A stretch of DNA of 64,000 nucleotides from Pedobacter rhizosphaerae (GCF_900111155.1 NZ_FOGG01000004.1:1-64000), one strand, 5' to 3'. Counted from the stretch's first letter, positions 42,810 through 52,089 are shown. The notes: a model not told the origin generated them from the sequence alone. A program made the numbers and translations.

Positions 42810-43139
42810 ATGGGAATTTATAGAAGATACATTAGCTTGAAGGATCCTCAAAAAACTGAAGAGCAAATAATCAAAGTTCATGGTTCTTATGGTGCACTAT
42901 TATTTGATAGAAGATGGAAAGACAAGAGGCTTTCAATTTTAGAACGCGATAATAAAAGATGTGTTATTTGTGATTTCAATGAAAACCTACAGGTACATCA
43001 TAGGCAATATCATTATATAGAAATGTCAAAAAAATTTAAAGTACCATGGGATTATCCTGATAAATTACTGATTACTCTTTGCAATTCCTGCCATCAACGT
43101 GGTCATTCTCAATATAAAGTCCCTATAATTCATATATAG
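42810..43139 (+). CDS. HNH endonuclease-like protein
   Basis: 109 aa. Zinc knuckle Cys51-x-x-Cys54 in CVICD and Cys91-x-x-Cys94 in CNSCH enclose His63-His64 in LQVHHRQYHY, and the final HQRGH supplies another His. This is the HNH layout with a zinc-stabilised beta-beta-alpha fold. The first gene of a three-gene run (gaps of 2 bp and 0 bp), so co-translation with the next two is likely. The DNA target is unknown; the region is AT-richer than the rest of the window. Confidence 0.8.
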   Translation: MGIYRRYISLKDPQKTEEQIIKVHGSYGALLFDRRWKDKRLSILERDNKRCVICDFNENLQVHHRQYHYIEMSKKFKVPWDYPDKLLITLCNSCHQRGHSQYKVPIIHI

Positions 43140-43141
43140 AT

Positions 43142-43720
43142 ATGTTTAATTTCTTCAAAAAACCTAAAACAGAAACCTTAGCTGTAAATACAACAATCCC
43201 AGAGGGAACAATGCATAAACCTCCAATTGGAATTGATATTCCTGAAAATATTTTTATTGAGAATAATAGGAATTTTCAATCTGATGAAGATATGACAGCC
43301 TTAAAAAAAACAGAAAGTAATATTGAATTATTATTCGACTTCTTAGACATGAATCATGAAAAGAAAGGCTACGATGATGCTTTGACAAATCCGGATGCTA
43401 AACATCTAGAACAAAATATTGATACTTTGAGAAATCAATTAGAAAGGAAGATCAGAAGAGTAAAAATTTTCTATGAAGATTTCATAAAAGAAATAGACTT
43501 CCATATTGATAGCCGAGCTAGGAGCGGATTTGTAGACGTGGTAGATGAGCTTAAAATGAAAAAAAGTATAGCTGAAAGCCACATTAAAAAGGTATTAGAT
43601 ATTGAAGAGGAAGCAAAGAAAAATATTGGCGATAGTGAGGGAATAATTATCAGCTATAAGCGAGGCTTTATGAACGGGCTTTCAGCAATATCACATCATA
43701 CCATTTTAAAGCGTTTTTAG
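43142..43720 (+). CDS. Hypothetical soluble helical protein
   Basis: 192 aa, not recognised. A disordered start (residues 1-40, Pro- and Thr-rich) is followed by coiled-coil segments around 50-65, 90-130 and 140-170 (LEQNIDTLRNQLERKIRRVK; KMKKSIAESHIKKVLDIEEE). No signal peptide or enzyme motif. It starts 2 bp after the HNH stop and its own stop abuts the next ATG, so the three products are probably made together. Confidence 0.7.
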   Translation: MFNFFKKPKTETLAVNTTIPEGTMHKPPIGIDIPENIFIENNRNFQSDEDMTALKKTESNIELLFDFLDMNHEKKGYDDALTNPDAKHLEQNIDTLRNQLERKIRRVKIFYEDFIKEIDFHIDSRARSGFVDVVDELKMKKSIAESHIKKVLDIEEEAKKNIGDSEGIIISYKRGFMNGLSAISHHTILKRF

Positions 43721-44707
43721 ATGAAAAGATTTCAATTTTGGTGGCTTAAACTTAGTTGCTTTTTAACCGGATATAATTTTTACATCCTCAGTAATTGTAG
43801 TGAAGTCTCATCACGCAAAGTAAAAAAATATGCCGCTGCACTTTTGATTGTGGCAACAGTTTGGGCATTTGTCGGTTATTGCTTCTGTAGCAGGTACATT
43901 AAACTTGGTCCAACAGGAAGTATATCTGGGGCATTAATAGCCATAATTATTATCATCCAAATAGAAAGGCAAATATTACTTGCTGATAAAGCTAATATAT
44001 TTTTGAAATGGATCCGTGTTTTACTTGCAATGTTAATGGCAGTGGTGGGTTCCTTAATTATTGATCAAATAATATTCAAAGATGACATCGATAAAAACAA
44101 AATAGCGGCAAATCAGAAACAAGTTAATTCGCTGATGCCTGATCGCTCTAAAGAAATAATTAATCAGATATCTCAAATTAATGCTTCATTACTAATTAAG
44201 GAGAATGAACGCAAAATACTACTCAATGACATCAATAAAAATCCCACTAAACAAATTATAGAGACTACATCAAATCAAGTTCCTATTACCAGCACAACGA
44301 TTGATAGCTCCAAGGTTTCAACGACAAAAACAATAATGAAAAACATACTGTCAAAAACCATTAAATCTATTCAAAACCCCAAATTTGAGCAGTTGCCATT
44401 ACTAGACACACAGATAGCAACGCTTAATAATCAAAAAATAAATAAGGAAAATACGCTTTTAGAGCTGAAAACAATTTTAGAAGCAGAAATAAAGGAAAAA
44501 GTCGGTTTTTTAGATGAGCTGAACGTTATGATTAATATTCTTAAACAATCTGTTGCTGCTTTAATTGTTTACATAATTTGGTTCTCATTTTTATTGATTC
44601 TGGAACTTCTAATTCTTATAGGCAAGGTTAATGATACAGACTCAGATTATGATAAAACGATTCAGAAACAAATGAGTATACATCTTAGAAAGATAGATTT
44701 ACTATAG
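43721..44707 (+). CDS. DUF4407-like membrane protein
   Basis: 328 aa. Four transmembrane segments: near 38-58, 67-85, 100-115 and 275-300. The opening FQFWWLKLSCFLTGYNFYILSNCSEVSSRKVKKYAAAL (split here as FQFWWLKLSCFLTGYN and FYILSNCSEVSSRK) resembles DUF4407. Between helices 3 and 4 is a coiled-coil region of about 150 residues (EIINQISQINASLLIKENER). Last gene of the HNH-led trio. Unknown role; a membrane partner with the coiled-coil protein is plausible. Confidence 0.75.
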   Translation: MKRFQFWWLKLSCFLTGYNFYILSNCSEVSSRKVKKYAAALLIVATVWAFVGYCFCSRYIKLGPTGSISGALIAIIIIIQIERQILLADKANIFLKWIRVLLAMLMAVVGSLIIDQIIFKDDIDKNKIAANQKQVNSLMPDRSKEIINQISQINASLLIKENERKILLNDINKNPTKQIIETTSNQVPITSTTIDSSKVSTTKTIMKNILSKTIKSIQNPKFEQLPLLDTQIATLNNQKINKENTLLELKTILEAEIKEKVGFLDELNVMINILKQSVAALIVYIIWFSFLLILELLILIGKVNDTDSDYDKTIQKQMSIHLRKIDLL

Positions 44708-44825
44708 AGCTTAATAACTCTTTTTTCTACGTCCTATATATAATTGTTATAGAGATTATGTATTGATCTTCATATTGAAATCATCTCTTAAATCGATAAT
44801 ATAATTCCTGAAATCTCCCCATCTC

Positions 44826-45035
44826 ATGAAACTCCTCTCCCTCATCTTCCTATTTTTAATCAACACTACTTGTACTGACGTCAAAACGGTGTACATTTGC
44901 GGCAATGGCAAAACCAACAAATACCATTTAAGCGAAAGGTGCCGTGGATTGGGTAATTGCCATTATAGAATAATAAAATCAACGATAGATAAAGCGAAAA
45001 ACGAGGGCAAAACCTTATGTGGCTGGGAAGATTAA
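44826..45035 (+). CDS. Small secreted Cys/His zinc-knuckle protein
   Basis: 69 aa. A short signal (MKLLSLIFLFLINTTCT) is followed by VYICGNGKTNKYHLSERC, RGLGNCHYRI and KTLCGWED. The YHLxxxC-x5-C spacing is like the zinc-binding segment associated with Ada and staphylococcal-nuclease-type proteins. Cys16 could be a lipobox (NTTC). Its last 19 bp overlap the nuclease gene in a different frame, an unusual overlap that suggests coupled translation. Confidence 0.65.
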   Translation: MKLLSLIFLFLINTTCTDVKTVYICGNGKTNKYHLSERCRGLGNCHYRIIKSTIDKAKNEGKTLCGWED

Positions 45036-45568
45036 TTTTAATTACATCACTTTTATATTTCAATCCTGTATTTAGTCAGTTCAAAAGTAACGAACAAGTA
45101 AAACTAAACTTAAAAAATCAAATTTTTGTAGCCAAGGTAATCGGCATTTCGGATGGCGATACGATGGAGATTTTATATCAAAACACACCTATTAAGATCC
45201 GTCTTGCACACATTGATTGTCCTGAAAAACGAGGCTCACAACCGTATGGAAATAACGCTAAAAAATCTTTATCAGATTTATGTTTCGGACAGCAGGTAAA
45301 GGTTTACGGGCAAAAATATGACCGTTACCGCCGACTAATTGCTGTTGTTAAAACGAATAGCAATCTAATTGTCAATCAGGAAATGATTAAACAGGGTATG
45401 GCCTGGCATTTTAAGAAATACTCTAAAGATGAAACCTATGCCAATCTGGAAATAGTAGCCAGAAAACACAAAATAGGACTCTGGAAGGATCCAAACCCTA
45501 CTCCACCCTGGGAATGGCGCAAATCGAAACATAAAAAACCAATTTTAAAGATTCAGCAATCCAGTTAA
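45017..45568 (+). CDS. Secreted thermonuclease family protein
   Basis: 183 aa with signal peptide MWLGRLILITSLLYFNPVFS. The staphylococcal-nuclease fold shows SDGDTMEI (Asp/Thr of the calcium site) near 43-50, catalytic Arg in KIRLAHID and Glu in CPEK near 62-73, and the second Arg in KYDRYRRLIA near 99. It should hydrolyse DNA/RNA outside the cytoplasm. The start codon lies inside the Cys/His gene. It and the zinc-knuckle protein may act together; both are secreted. Confidence 0.9.
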   Translation: MWLGRLILITSLLYFNPVFSQFKSNEQVKLNLKNQIFVAKVIGISDGDTMEILYQNTPIKIRLAHIDCPEKRGSQPYGNNAKKSLSDLCFGQQVKVYGQKYDRYRRLIAVVKTNSNLIVNQEMIKQGMAWHFKKYSKDETYANLEIVARKHKIGLWKDPNPTPPWEWRKSKHKKPILKIQQSS

Positions 45569-45674
45569 TCAAAAGCATTCCGGTGATTAAAGCTCCAGGG
45601 GGTGAAAAAATTAATGCCGTTTTTCAATTTCAGTTGTTAAGTTTGTTTACCTTAAAATACACATCCCCTGGCAA

Positions 45675-46979
45675 ATGAAAAAAACCTGTAATATCCTTTG
45701 GTTCCGTCGCGATCTAAGATTAGAAGATAATGCTGCCCTTTACCGGGCGCTAAAGGGAGAGCATCCTGTATTACCCCTTTTTATTTTCGATCAAAATATT
45801 TTAGATCAGCTCCCTAAAGGAGATGCCAGGGTTACCTTCATTTATGAAACAATCGAAAAGCTTAAATCGGCTCTTCAAAAGCAGGGATCAGATTTATTGG
45901 TAAAATATGGCAAACCTGAAAAGATATGGTCGGAGGTTTTGGAAGAATACGAGGTAAAGGCAGTGTATACCAATCACGATTACGAGCCCTATGCGCGTGA
46001 ACGCGATGATCAAATGGCTGAGTTCTTAACCAGCGAAAAAATTGCGTTCTTCACCTATAAGGACCAGGTTATCTTTGAAAAGAATGAAATATTAAAGGCC
46101 GACCGAACGCCCTACACCGTCTTTACGCCCTACTATAAACAGTGGCAAGCCAAATTGAATAGCTTTTATTTTAAGGCTTACCCTACTCAAAAATACTTTA
46201 AAAACCTGTTTCAAACCAAACACCTACCTTTGCCCGGCTTAGCAGATATGGGCTTTGAAAAGAGCACACAGCAATTTCCCAAATTAAGCTACCAATCTAA
46301 ACTAGCAAACTATGCTACAGAAAGAGATTTTCCGGCATTAGACAGCACAACCCACATCGGGCTCCATTTAAGATTCGGCACCTTAAGCATCAGAAAAGCA
46401 GTAGCTGATGCGCTGGAAAATAAGTCGCACGTTTGGTTATCCGAATTGGCCTGGCGTGAGTTTTACATGATGATTTTATGGCATTTTCCTTATTCGGCCT
46501 TTGATTCCTTTAAAAAACAGTATGATCAAATCAAATGGCGAAACGATGAAACTGAATTTAAAGCCTGGTGTGAGGGGAATACAGGTTACCCCATTGTAGA
46601 TGCCGGAATGCGACAGCTGAATGAAACCGGCTGGATGCATAACAGAGTGAGGATGATTGTAGCAAGTTTCTTAACTAAACACTTATTGATTGACTGGCGC
46701 TGGGGGGAGGCTTATTTTGCCGAAAAGCTGCTGGATTACGAAATGGCCAGCAACGTAGGCGGTTGGCAATGGGCAGCAAGCTCTGGCAATGATGCCGCAC
46801 CATATTTTAGGGTATTTAATCCCGAATTACAGATGAAGAAATTTGATCCCAAATTCGAATACATTAAAAAGTGGATACCGGAATTTGGCACAAAAAAATA
46901 TGCCCAACCAATAGTTGAGCATAAATTTGCACGAGAAAGAGTGCTTAAAGTTTATAAAGAAGCATTATCTAATTCGTAA
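45675..46979 (+). CDS. phrB: Class I CPD photolyase
   Basis: 434 aa. N-terminal antenna domain begins ILWFRRDLRLEDNAAL; C-terminal FAD domain with WREFYMMILWHFPYS, TGYPIVDAGMRQLNETGWMHNR and YEMASNVGGWQWAASSGND, where the Trp-rich part belongs to the electron-transfer route. Repairs UV cyclobutane dimers with light. Its last 11 bp overlap the convergent FKBP gene. Confidence 0.93.
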   Translation: MKKTCNILWFRRDLRLEDNAALYRALKGEHPVLPLFIFDQNILDQLPKGDARVTFIYETIEKLKSALQKQGSDLLVKYGKPEKIWSEVLEEYEVKAVYTNHDYEPYARERDDQMAEFLTSEKIAFFTYKDQVIFEKNEILKADRTPYTVFTPYYKQWQAKLNSFYFKAYPTQKYFKNLFQTKHLPLPGLADMGFEKSTQQFPKLSYQSKLANYATERDFPALDSTTHIGLHLRFGTLSIRKAVADALENKSHVWLSELAWREFYMMILWHFPYSAFDSFKKQYDQIKWRNDETEFKAWCEGNTGYPIVDAGMRQLNETGWMHNRVRMIVASFLTKHLLIDWRWGEAYFAEKLLDYEMASNVGGWQWAASSGNDAAPYFRVFNPELQMKKFDPKFEYIKKWIPEFGTKKYAQPIVEHKFARERVLKVYKEALSNS

Positions 46980-47862
46980 CACTTACAATTTCCAAATCAA
47001 AATCTAATACCGAATTCGGTAATATCAATATGTTTCCTGCTTGATCAGTTAAACCATTTGGCCCGTAAGCTAAATCCGATGGAACAATCATTCTAAATTT
47101 TGCACCAGCAGTATATTTAGGAACTATCTTTTTCCATCCTGCAATTAATCCAGCTAGCGTAGTTGAGTAAGTTCCATCAGTAGAGGAATCAAAAACAGTT
47201 CCATCTGTATAACGGCCAGTATATTTAAAAACTACTGTACTGTTCTCATCAATTACATCAGTTCCTGTACCTACAGTATTGGTAATATAGTATACACGCG
47301 ACGCATCTTTTGTTGCGGTTAAACCTTTACTGGTCAAAAATGCCTGAATTTTTGCATCATCCCATTGCCACTGCTTATTGTAGGTAGAAAGATTAAGATA
47401 AGTGTCAATAATGGCATTAGAAGGCACATTATAGGCCGAATAACCATTTTTTCCATAAGCCAGATGTGATGGTATTAACATCCTTATCTTTGCTCCATAA
47501 TAAGCACTATCTAACGCTTTAAACCAGCTCTTATTAAACTTATTTGTACGGATATACCCTAAGTATGTTCCTTCATTAGCCTTTACAGAGGTACTATAGT
47601 ATATCGTTGGATCTGTAATTGATTTCTCCTGGTAAGTAAACAAGACAGAATCAGTATTCTTAATCAGTGCACCAGTTCCAGCTTCGATTATTTGGTAATA
47701 AACACCCAAATCATCGCGTTTCATGTTTAAATTATTCTTTTTGATATAAGCCTGTATAGCAGCCTCATCTACTGTTTGTATAGAATCATATTCCTTTTTA
47801 CAAGAATTGAATAATAATGTAGCAGCTAAAAGCGTAACGACAGCTAGAGTATATTTTTTCAT
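46969..47862 (-). CDS. Two-domain FKBP-type peptidyl-prolyl isomerase, lipoprotein
   Basis: 297 aa. Lipobox in ATLLFNSCKKEYD, Cys near 20. Two FKBP-like modules follow at about residues 40-165 and 180-297; the second has the classical FKYTGRYTDGTVFDSS, GWKKIVPKYTAGAKFRMIVPSDLAYG and VLDFDLEIVS, and the first is divergent. Periplasmic or outer-membrane-anchored folding helper. It lies 6 bp downstream of another FKBP gene on the same strand. Confidence 0.88.
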   Translation of the reverse strand: MKKYTLAVVTLLAATLLFNSCKKEYDSIQTVDEAAIQAYIKKNNLNMKRDDLGVYYQIIEAGTGALIKNTDSVLFTYQEKSITDPTIYYSTSVKANEGTYLGYIRTNKFNKSWFKALDSAYYGAKIRMLIPSHLAYGKNGYSAYNVPSNAIIDTYLNLSTYNKQWQWDDAKIQAFLTSKGLTATKDASRVYYITNTVGTGTDVIDENSTVVFKYTGRYTDGTVFDSSTDGTYSTTLAGLIAGWKKIVPKYTAGAKFRMIVPSDLAYGPNGLTDQAGNILILPNSVLDFDLEIVSVTN

Positions 47863-47868
47863 TATTTG

Positions 47869-48318
47869 TTATTGTACGTTATTTAAGGATATGGTAAAAT
47901 CTAATACGGAGTTTGCAGGTATAGAACCCGCAGCACGGTCGCCATATCCTAAGCTTGGCGGAATAATCAACCTGATTTCGCCCCCTTTCTGGATTTTAGG
48001 AATACCAATCTTCCAGCCTTCTATCAGTTGAGAAAGATAAAAAGTTTGTTCTTTACCACCTCCATTATCGAATACATTACCATTTAACAACCGGCCTTCG
48101 TATTTAATCGTAATTTGAGTATTTGAAGGATAGGTAAATGAACCAGAACCCGGTTTGATAATTTGATAGTATAAACCGGAGCCATCTTTTACGGCATTGA
48201 TGTTATTTTTCTGAATGAAATCCGTTATCTGCTTGTCTGCATTATCGCTATCCTTTTTACAAGAAGAAAGCGCAACAACGAACAAAACCAGCACTGAGAA
48301 ATATTTAAACTTAACCAT
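47869..48318 (-). CDS. FKBP-type peptidyl-prolyl isomerase, lipoprotein
   Basis: 149 aa from ATG 48318 (MVKFKYFSVLVLFVVALSSC), with the lipobox Cys near 20; three residues upstream is another possible start. The FKBP domain: ITIKYEGRLLNGNVFDN, GWKIGIPKIQKGGEIRLIIPPSLGYG and SVLDFTISL. First gene of the tandem FKBP pair, 6-bp gap, so co-transcribed. Confidence 0.9.
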   Translation of the reverse strand: MVKFKYFSVLVLFVVALSSCKKDSDNADKQITDFIQKNNINAVKDGSGLYYQIIKPGSGSFTYPSNTQITIKYEGRLLNGNVFDNGGGKEQTFYLSQLIEGWKIGIPKIQKGGEIRLIIPPSLGYGDRAAGSIPANSVLDFTISLNNVQ

Positions 48319-48425
48319 TATCGGCAAAAATAAGCTTTTAATACGGATGCTACAATTTTTAACCTATTTTAACATTAGTACTAAAATTAAATGCCCCTTA
48401 CTTCTTATTAAATTCCAGGCCATTA

Positions 48426-48472
48426 AACAAAAAAGGTTTAAGATGCAGACTTAAATCCGATCTTAAACCTTT
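48426..48472 (-). terminator. Rho-independent terminator of the fad operon
   Basis: AAAGGTTTAAGAT (48432-48444) and ATCTTAAACCTTT (48460-48472), a perfect 13-bp stem. Read on the minus strand it is followed by TTTTGTTT. Twenty-one bp after the fadE stop. Confidence 0.85.
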
Positions 48473-48492
48473 AAATAAAATTGTTCTCAAGA

Positions 48493-50286
48493 TTAGAACG
48501 GATATTTATTTTCTTCAATTAGTTTTTGTGCCACTCGCTGACGGGCATCCTTTACGTTAAAAGGCTCCATTTTGGTAAAACGTCGCAAGCCTACTAACAT
48601 CATTCTCTGCTCGTCGCCTTCCGCAAAGGCCCAAAGTGCTTCTTTTCCTGCTTTGCTTACAGCATCTACAGCTTCAACCAAATAAATACGCAATAAATCC
48701 AGTTGTGTGGCTGCTGCCTCCTCTCCTTTCAAGCTCACAATTTTTTCTGTTCTAAGCAAAGCTGATTCGGCAACGTAAACATAACCGGCCATATCTGCTA
48801 TATTCATCAAAATTTCCTGTTCCTTACTTAAAGTCATCATTAGCTTTTGCACCGCAGCACCTGCTACCATTAAAGTAGCTTTCTTTAAATTTGCCAATAC
48901 CTTTTTCTCTGCTGCAAAAAGTGCTGTATCCTCTTCTCCAAATTCAGGGATGCTCATCAACTCTGCGGCAACTGCTGTTGCGGGAGTCATTAGATCGAGT
49001 TCTCCCTTCATGGCACGCTTCAGCATCATGTCTACAGTTAACAAGCGGTTGATTTCGTTAGTGCCTTCAAAAATTCTGTTGATCCTGGCATCACGATACG
49101 CCCGATCCATCGGTGCATCGGCGCTAAAACCCATACCACCATAAATCTGAACACCTTCATCCACCGTATAATCCAAAGCTTCTGAGCCCCATACTTTCAA
49201 TATGGCACACTCTACCGCAAATTGCTCTACGGATTTTAAACGCGCTTTCCCCGATTCCATGCCACCTGCCACCAAAGCATCGTATGTATCATCAATGTTT
49301 TGTCCGGCGCGATAGTTTGCTGCATCAACAGCATAAATTTTCGATGCTGCTTCGGCTATCTTATAACGGATAGCGCCATATTTGGAAATAGGCCTGCCAA
49401 ATTGAATCCGCTCGTTTGAATAATTAATGGCCGTGTTTAAAGTAGCCTTTGAAGCCCCGATTGCGGCAGCAGATAATTTGATACGACCGATATTTAAAAT
49501 ATTTACAGCAATCTTAAACCCATTCTGCCTGTCGCTTAGCATATTCTCTACCGGAACAGGGCAATCGTTAAAGAAAACCTGGCGGGTTGAAGAACCTTTA
49601 ATACCCATTTTATGCTCTTCAGGATTCATGGTAATTCCTACGAAGTCCTTTTCTACGATAAAAGCAGTTAGATTGGCATCATCGTCAATTTTGGCAAAAA
49701 CAATAAATATGTCTGCAAACCCACCATTGGTGATCCACATTTTCTGTCCGGTAATGATGTAATGTTTACCGTCATCGCTCAGCTTAGCCTTGGTTTTACC
49801 CGAGTTCGCATCCGATCCGGAATTCGGTTCTGTTAAGCAATATGCCGCCTTCCATTCTCCCGATCCCAGTTTTGGAATATATTTTTCTTTCTGGGCATCA
49901 TTACCATAGTATAATATTGGTAAAGTACCTATTCCAGTGTGTGCAGAAAGTGCAACAGCAAACGAATGCCCTGCGCCAACTACATCTGCAACCAACATAG
50001 AAGTATTGAAATTCTTACCAAAGCCACCATATTGCTCTGGCACAGAAACGCCTAAAATACCCAACTCGCCTGCCTTTGTTAATAGAGTAGGCATCAATTC
50101 TGGATCTTCCTGCTTGTCTATCTTATCTAAATTGGGATAAACTTCAGCTTCCAAAAAATCACGACAAGTTTGTGCAATCATTTGTTGCTCTTCATCAAAC
50201 TCTTCCGGAATAAACACATCTTGGTAAACGGTTTCCTTAATTAAGAATTCACCGCCTTTAATTGTCTTTTTTTCAGTTGTTTCCAT
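48493..50286 (-). CDS. fadE: Acyl-CoA dehydrogenase
   Basis: 597 aa. Oxidises acyl-CoA to enoyl-CoA with FAD. The flavin/substrate segments AAYCLTEPNSGSDA and MWITNGGFADIFIVFAK, the Arg/Gly stretch ERIQFGRPISKYGAIRYK, and RIFEGTNEINR with the catalytic Glu are present; the extra C-terminal 150 residues are the FadE-type extension. Last gene of the marR-fadN-S23-fadA-fadE operon, the same order as fadNAE in Bacillus. A TATCAAG repeat makes up its 5' leader (50290-50335). Confidence 0.93.
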   Translation of the reverse strand: METTEKKTIKGGEFLIKETVYQDVFIPEEFDEEQQMIAQTCRDFLEAEVYPNLDKIDKQEDPELMPTLLTKAGELGILGVSVPEQYGGFGKNFNTSMLVADVVGAGHSFAVALSAHTGIGTLPILYYGNDAQKEKYIPKLGSGEWKAAYCLTEPNSGSDANSGKTKAKLSDDGKHYIITGQKMWITNGGFADIFIVFAKIDDDANLTAFIVEKDFVGITMNPEEHKMGIKGSSTRQVFFNDCPVPVENMLSDRQNGFKIAVNILNIGRIKLSAAAIGASKATLNTAINYSNERIQFGRPISKYGAIRYKIAEAASKIYAVDAANYRAGQNIDDTYDALVAGGMESGKARLKSVEQFAVECAILKVWGSEALDYTVDEGVQIYGGMGFSADAPMDRAYRDARINRIFEGTNEINRLLTVDMMLKRAMKGELDLMTPATAVAAELMSIPEFGEEDTALFAAEKKVLANLKKATLMVAGAAVQKLMMTLSKEQEILMNIADMAGYVYVAESALLRTEKIVSLKGEEAAATQLDLLRIYLVEAVDAVSKAGKEALWAFAEGDEQRMMLVGLRRFTKMEPFNVKDARQRVAQKLIEENKYPF

Positions 50287-50289
50287 TTT

Positions 50290-50335
50290 GTTAGTATCTA
50301 GTAGCGAGTATCAAGTATCAAGACCTGGTCTCAGT
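50290..50335. repeat. TATCAAG repeat R3 in the fadE leader
   Basis: TAGTATCTAGTAGCGAG then TATCAAGTATCAAGAC, ending at CTGGTCTCAGTAC. It directly precedes the fadE ATG (minus strand reading). Nearly the same as R5 before fadA. Confidence 0.75.
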
Positions 50336-50420
50336 ACTATACAATCGCTATTGTTAGTTAAGGTAATCAGTGGCAAAGGATATGAATTAGCAGAGTCAAG
50401 TAAGATCTTTTTTTACTGCT

Positions 50421-50486
50421 CATCTTGATACTTGATACTCATATCTTGATACTCATATCTTGCTACTCCTATCTTGCTTCTCATAT
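50421..50486. repeat. TATCAAG repeat R4, opposite orientation
   Basis: CATCTTGATACTTGATAC followed by TCATATCTTGATAC and CTTGCTACTCCTATCTTG words. It lies directly after the fadA stop and is the reverse orientation of R3, so the two could pair in the fadA-fadE mRNA. Confidence 0.7.
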
Positions 50487-51662
50487 CTAAAGTAATTCAA
50501 AAATCCCTGCTGCGCCTTGACCAGTGCCGACACACATGGTTACCATGCCGTACTTTTTATTTTGTCTTTTTAATTCATTCATGATTTGAACGGTTAGCTT
50601 AGCGCCAGTGCAACCCAGTGGGTGACCGAGTGCAATTGCTCCACCATTTACATTGATCACTTCCGGATTCAGGTCTAAGGTTCTGATCACGGCTAAAGAT
50701 TGTGAGGCAAAAGCTTCGTTCAACTCAATAAGATCGATATCCTCTTTTTTAAGTCCGGCTTGCTTTAATGCTTTAGGGATGGCCTCGATAGGTCCGATCC
50801 CCATAATTCTTGGTGGAACTCCTGCAATGCCATAACTTACCAATCTGGCAATAGGCTCCACATTCAATTCCTTCATTTTCTTTTCTGAAACCACCAGTAC
50901 AAAGGCAGCCCCATCCGAAGTTTGGGATGAATTTCCAGCAGTAATACAGCCATTGGCATCGAAAACAGGCTTTAGTTTCGCTAACTTTTCTAAAGTGGTA
51001 TCTGCTCTGGGACCTTCATCAGTATCTACCACATAAGAACGGGTTTTCTTTTTGAGATTTTCATCCAGATAATTTTCATTCACCGTAATAGGTAAAATAC
51101 CATCTTTCAAATGACCATTTTTAATCGCATTTACTGCCTTTTCATGAGATTTAAGGGAGAAAGCATCCTGATCCGCTCTGCTCACATTATATTCTCTGGC
51201 TACAGCCTCAGCGGTTAGCCCCATCCCCCAATACCAATCGGGATTATTTTTAGCCACATCAGCATTAGGCACCAATTTCCATCCACCGAAAGGCATTCCA
51301 CTCATAACCTCCACTCCACCGGCAATGATACAATCGGCCATACCTGCTTTAATTTTAGCTACGGCAGTTGCAATCGTATCTAAACCAGATGCACAGTATC
51401 GGTTAACGGTAACCCCAGGCACCTTATCGGTATCCAATCCCATTAAGGAGATCATACGCCCAATGTTAAGGCCTTGCTCAGCCTCAGGTGTGGCGTTCCC
51501 CACAATTACATCGTCGATCTGCTCTTTATCTAGATTTGGAACTGATGCCACTAAAGCTCTAATTACTTCAGCAGCTAAATCATCAGCCCTGGTAAAACGG
51601 AATACACCTCGAGGGGCTTTCCCCACCGCTGTACGGTATCCTCCTATAATATATGCTTCCAT
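50487..51662 (-). CDS. fadA: Acetyl-CoA C-acyltransferase (thiolase)
   Basis: 391 aa. Thiolytic cleavage of 3-ketoacyl-CoA. Nucleophile Cys90 in NRYCASGLD, His347 in ALGHPLGCTGA and Cys377 in MCVGTGQGAA are the catalytic triad. Gene-specific segments: GPIEAIPKALKQAGLKKED and NEAFASQSLAVI. In the fad operon between the S23 gene and fadE. Its start follows repeat R5 by about 10 bp. Confidence 0.95.
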   Translation of the reverse strand: MEAYIIGGYRTAVGKAPRGVFRFTRADDLAAEVIRALVASVPNLDKEQIDDVIVGNATPEAEQGLNIGRMISLMGLDTDKVPGVTVNRYCASGLDTIATAVAKIKAGMADCIIAGGVEVMSGMPFGGWKLVPNADVAKNNPDWYWGMGLTAEAVAREYNVSRADQDAFSLKSHEKAVNAIKNGHLKDGILPITVNENYLDENLKKKTRSYVVDTDEGPRADTTLEKLAKLKPVFDANGCITAGNSSQTSDGAAFVLVVSEKKMKELNVEPIARLVSYGIAGVPPRIMGIGPIEAIPKALKQAGLKKEDIDLIELNEAFASQSLAVIRTLDLNPEVINVNGGAIALGHPLGCTGAKLTVQIMNELKRQNKKYGMVTMCVGTGQGAAGIFELL

Positions 51663-51670
51663 ATTCTTTT

Positions 51671-51715
51671 AGTATCTAGTAGGGAGTATCAAGTATCAAG
51701 ACAAGTCTCAATACT
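51671..51715. repeat. TATCAAG repeat R5 in the fadA leader
   Basis: AGTATCTAGTAGGGAG then TATCAAGTATCAAGAC, and AAGTCTCAATACTGG. Same layout as R3 relative to the gene start, so the two leaders share a sequence block of about 45 bp. Confidence 0.75.
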
Positions 51716-51732
51716 GGAATACCACCAAGTCT

Positions 51733-52089
51733 TTACTTATTTATTAACTTTCTTTCTAATGCGTAAACCATTTTCTGAATTTCAATTGTTCTGTCAATTA
51801 AGTCTGTAGCAAATGTATCATCAAGTAATTCAAGTCTCCTCGCAATGATAAGCTGTGTTTCCAATTCAAATGCGGAGCCTTGACTAATGGACAAAAAATA
51901 CTTAAACTGAGCAGCGCTCCCTCTTCCCGATCCTTCATCGATATTAGAAGATATCGAAACCGCACATCTTTTTATCTGTGAAACTAAACCGTAATTTTCA
52001 TCTGATGGCAAAAAATCTATCGCTTTATATACCGAAATAGCTAAATCTATAGACTTTTGCCAAACTTTTAACTCCTTAAAATTATGCAT
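51733..52089 (-). CDS. S23-type four-helix-bundle protein
   Basis: 118 aa. The 23S rRNA intervening-sequence (S23) family: HNFKELKVWQKSIDLAIS at the start, YGLVSQIKRCAVSISSNIDEG, GSGRGSAAQFKYFLSIS and SAFELETQLIIARRLEL. It is related to Avd of diversity-generating retroelements. Placed inside the fad operon between fadN and fadA, and bracketed by TATCAAG repeats R6 and R5. It has no obvious link to beta-oxidation, so it looks like an insertion. Function unknown; nucleic-acid binding is plausible. Confidence 0.92.
   Translation of the reverse strand: MHNFKELKVWQKSIDLAISVYKAIDFLPSDENYGLVSQIKRCAVSISSNIDEGSGRGSAAQFKYFLSISQGSAFELETQLIIARRLELLDDTFATDLIDRTIEIQKMVYALERKLINK

Noticed and set aside
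51733..52089. Diversity-generating retroelement (Avd-like protein)
   Set aside because: No reverse transcriptase, template repeat or variable repeat is nearby; the protein fits the ordinary S23 family.
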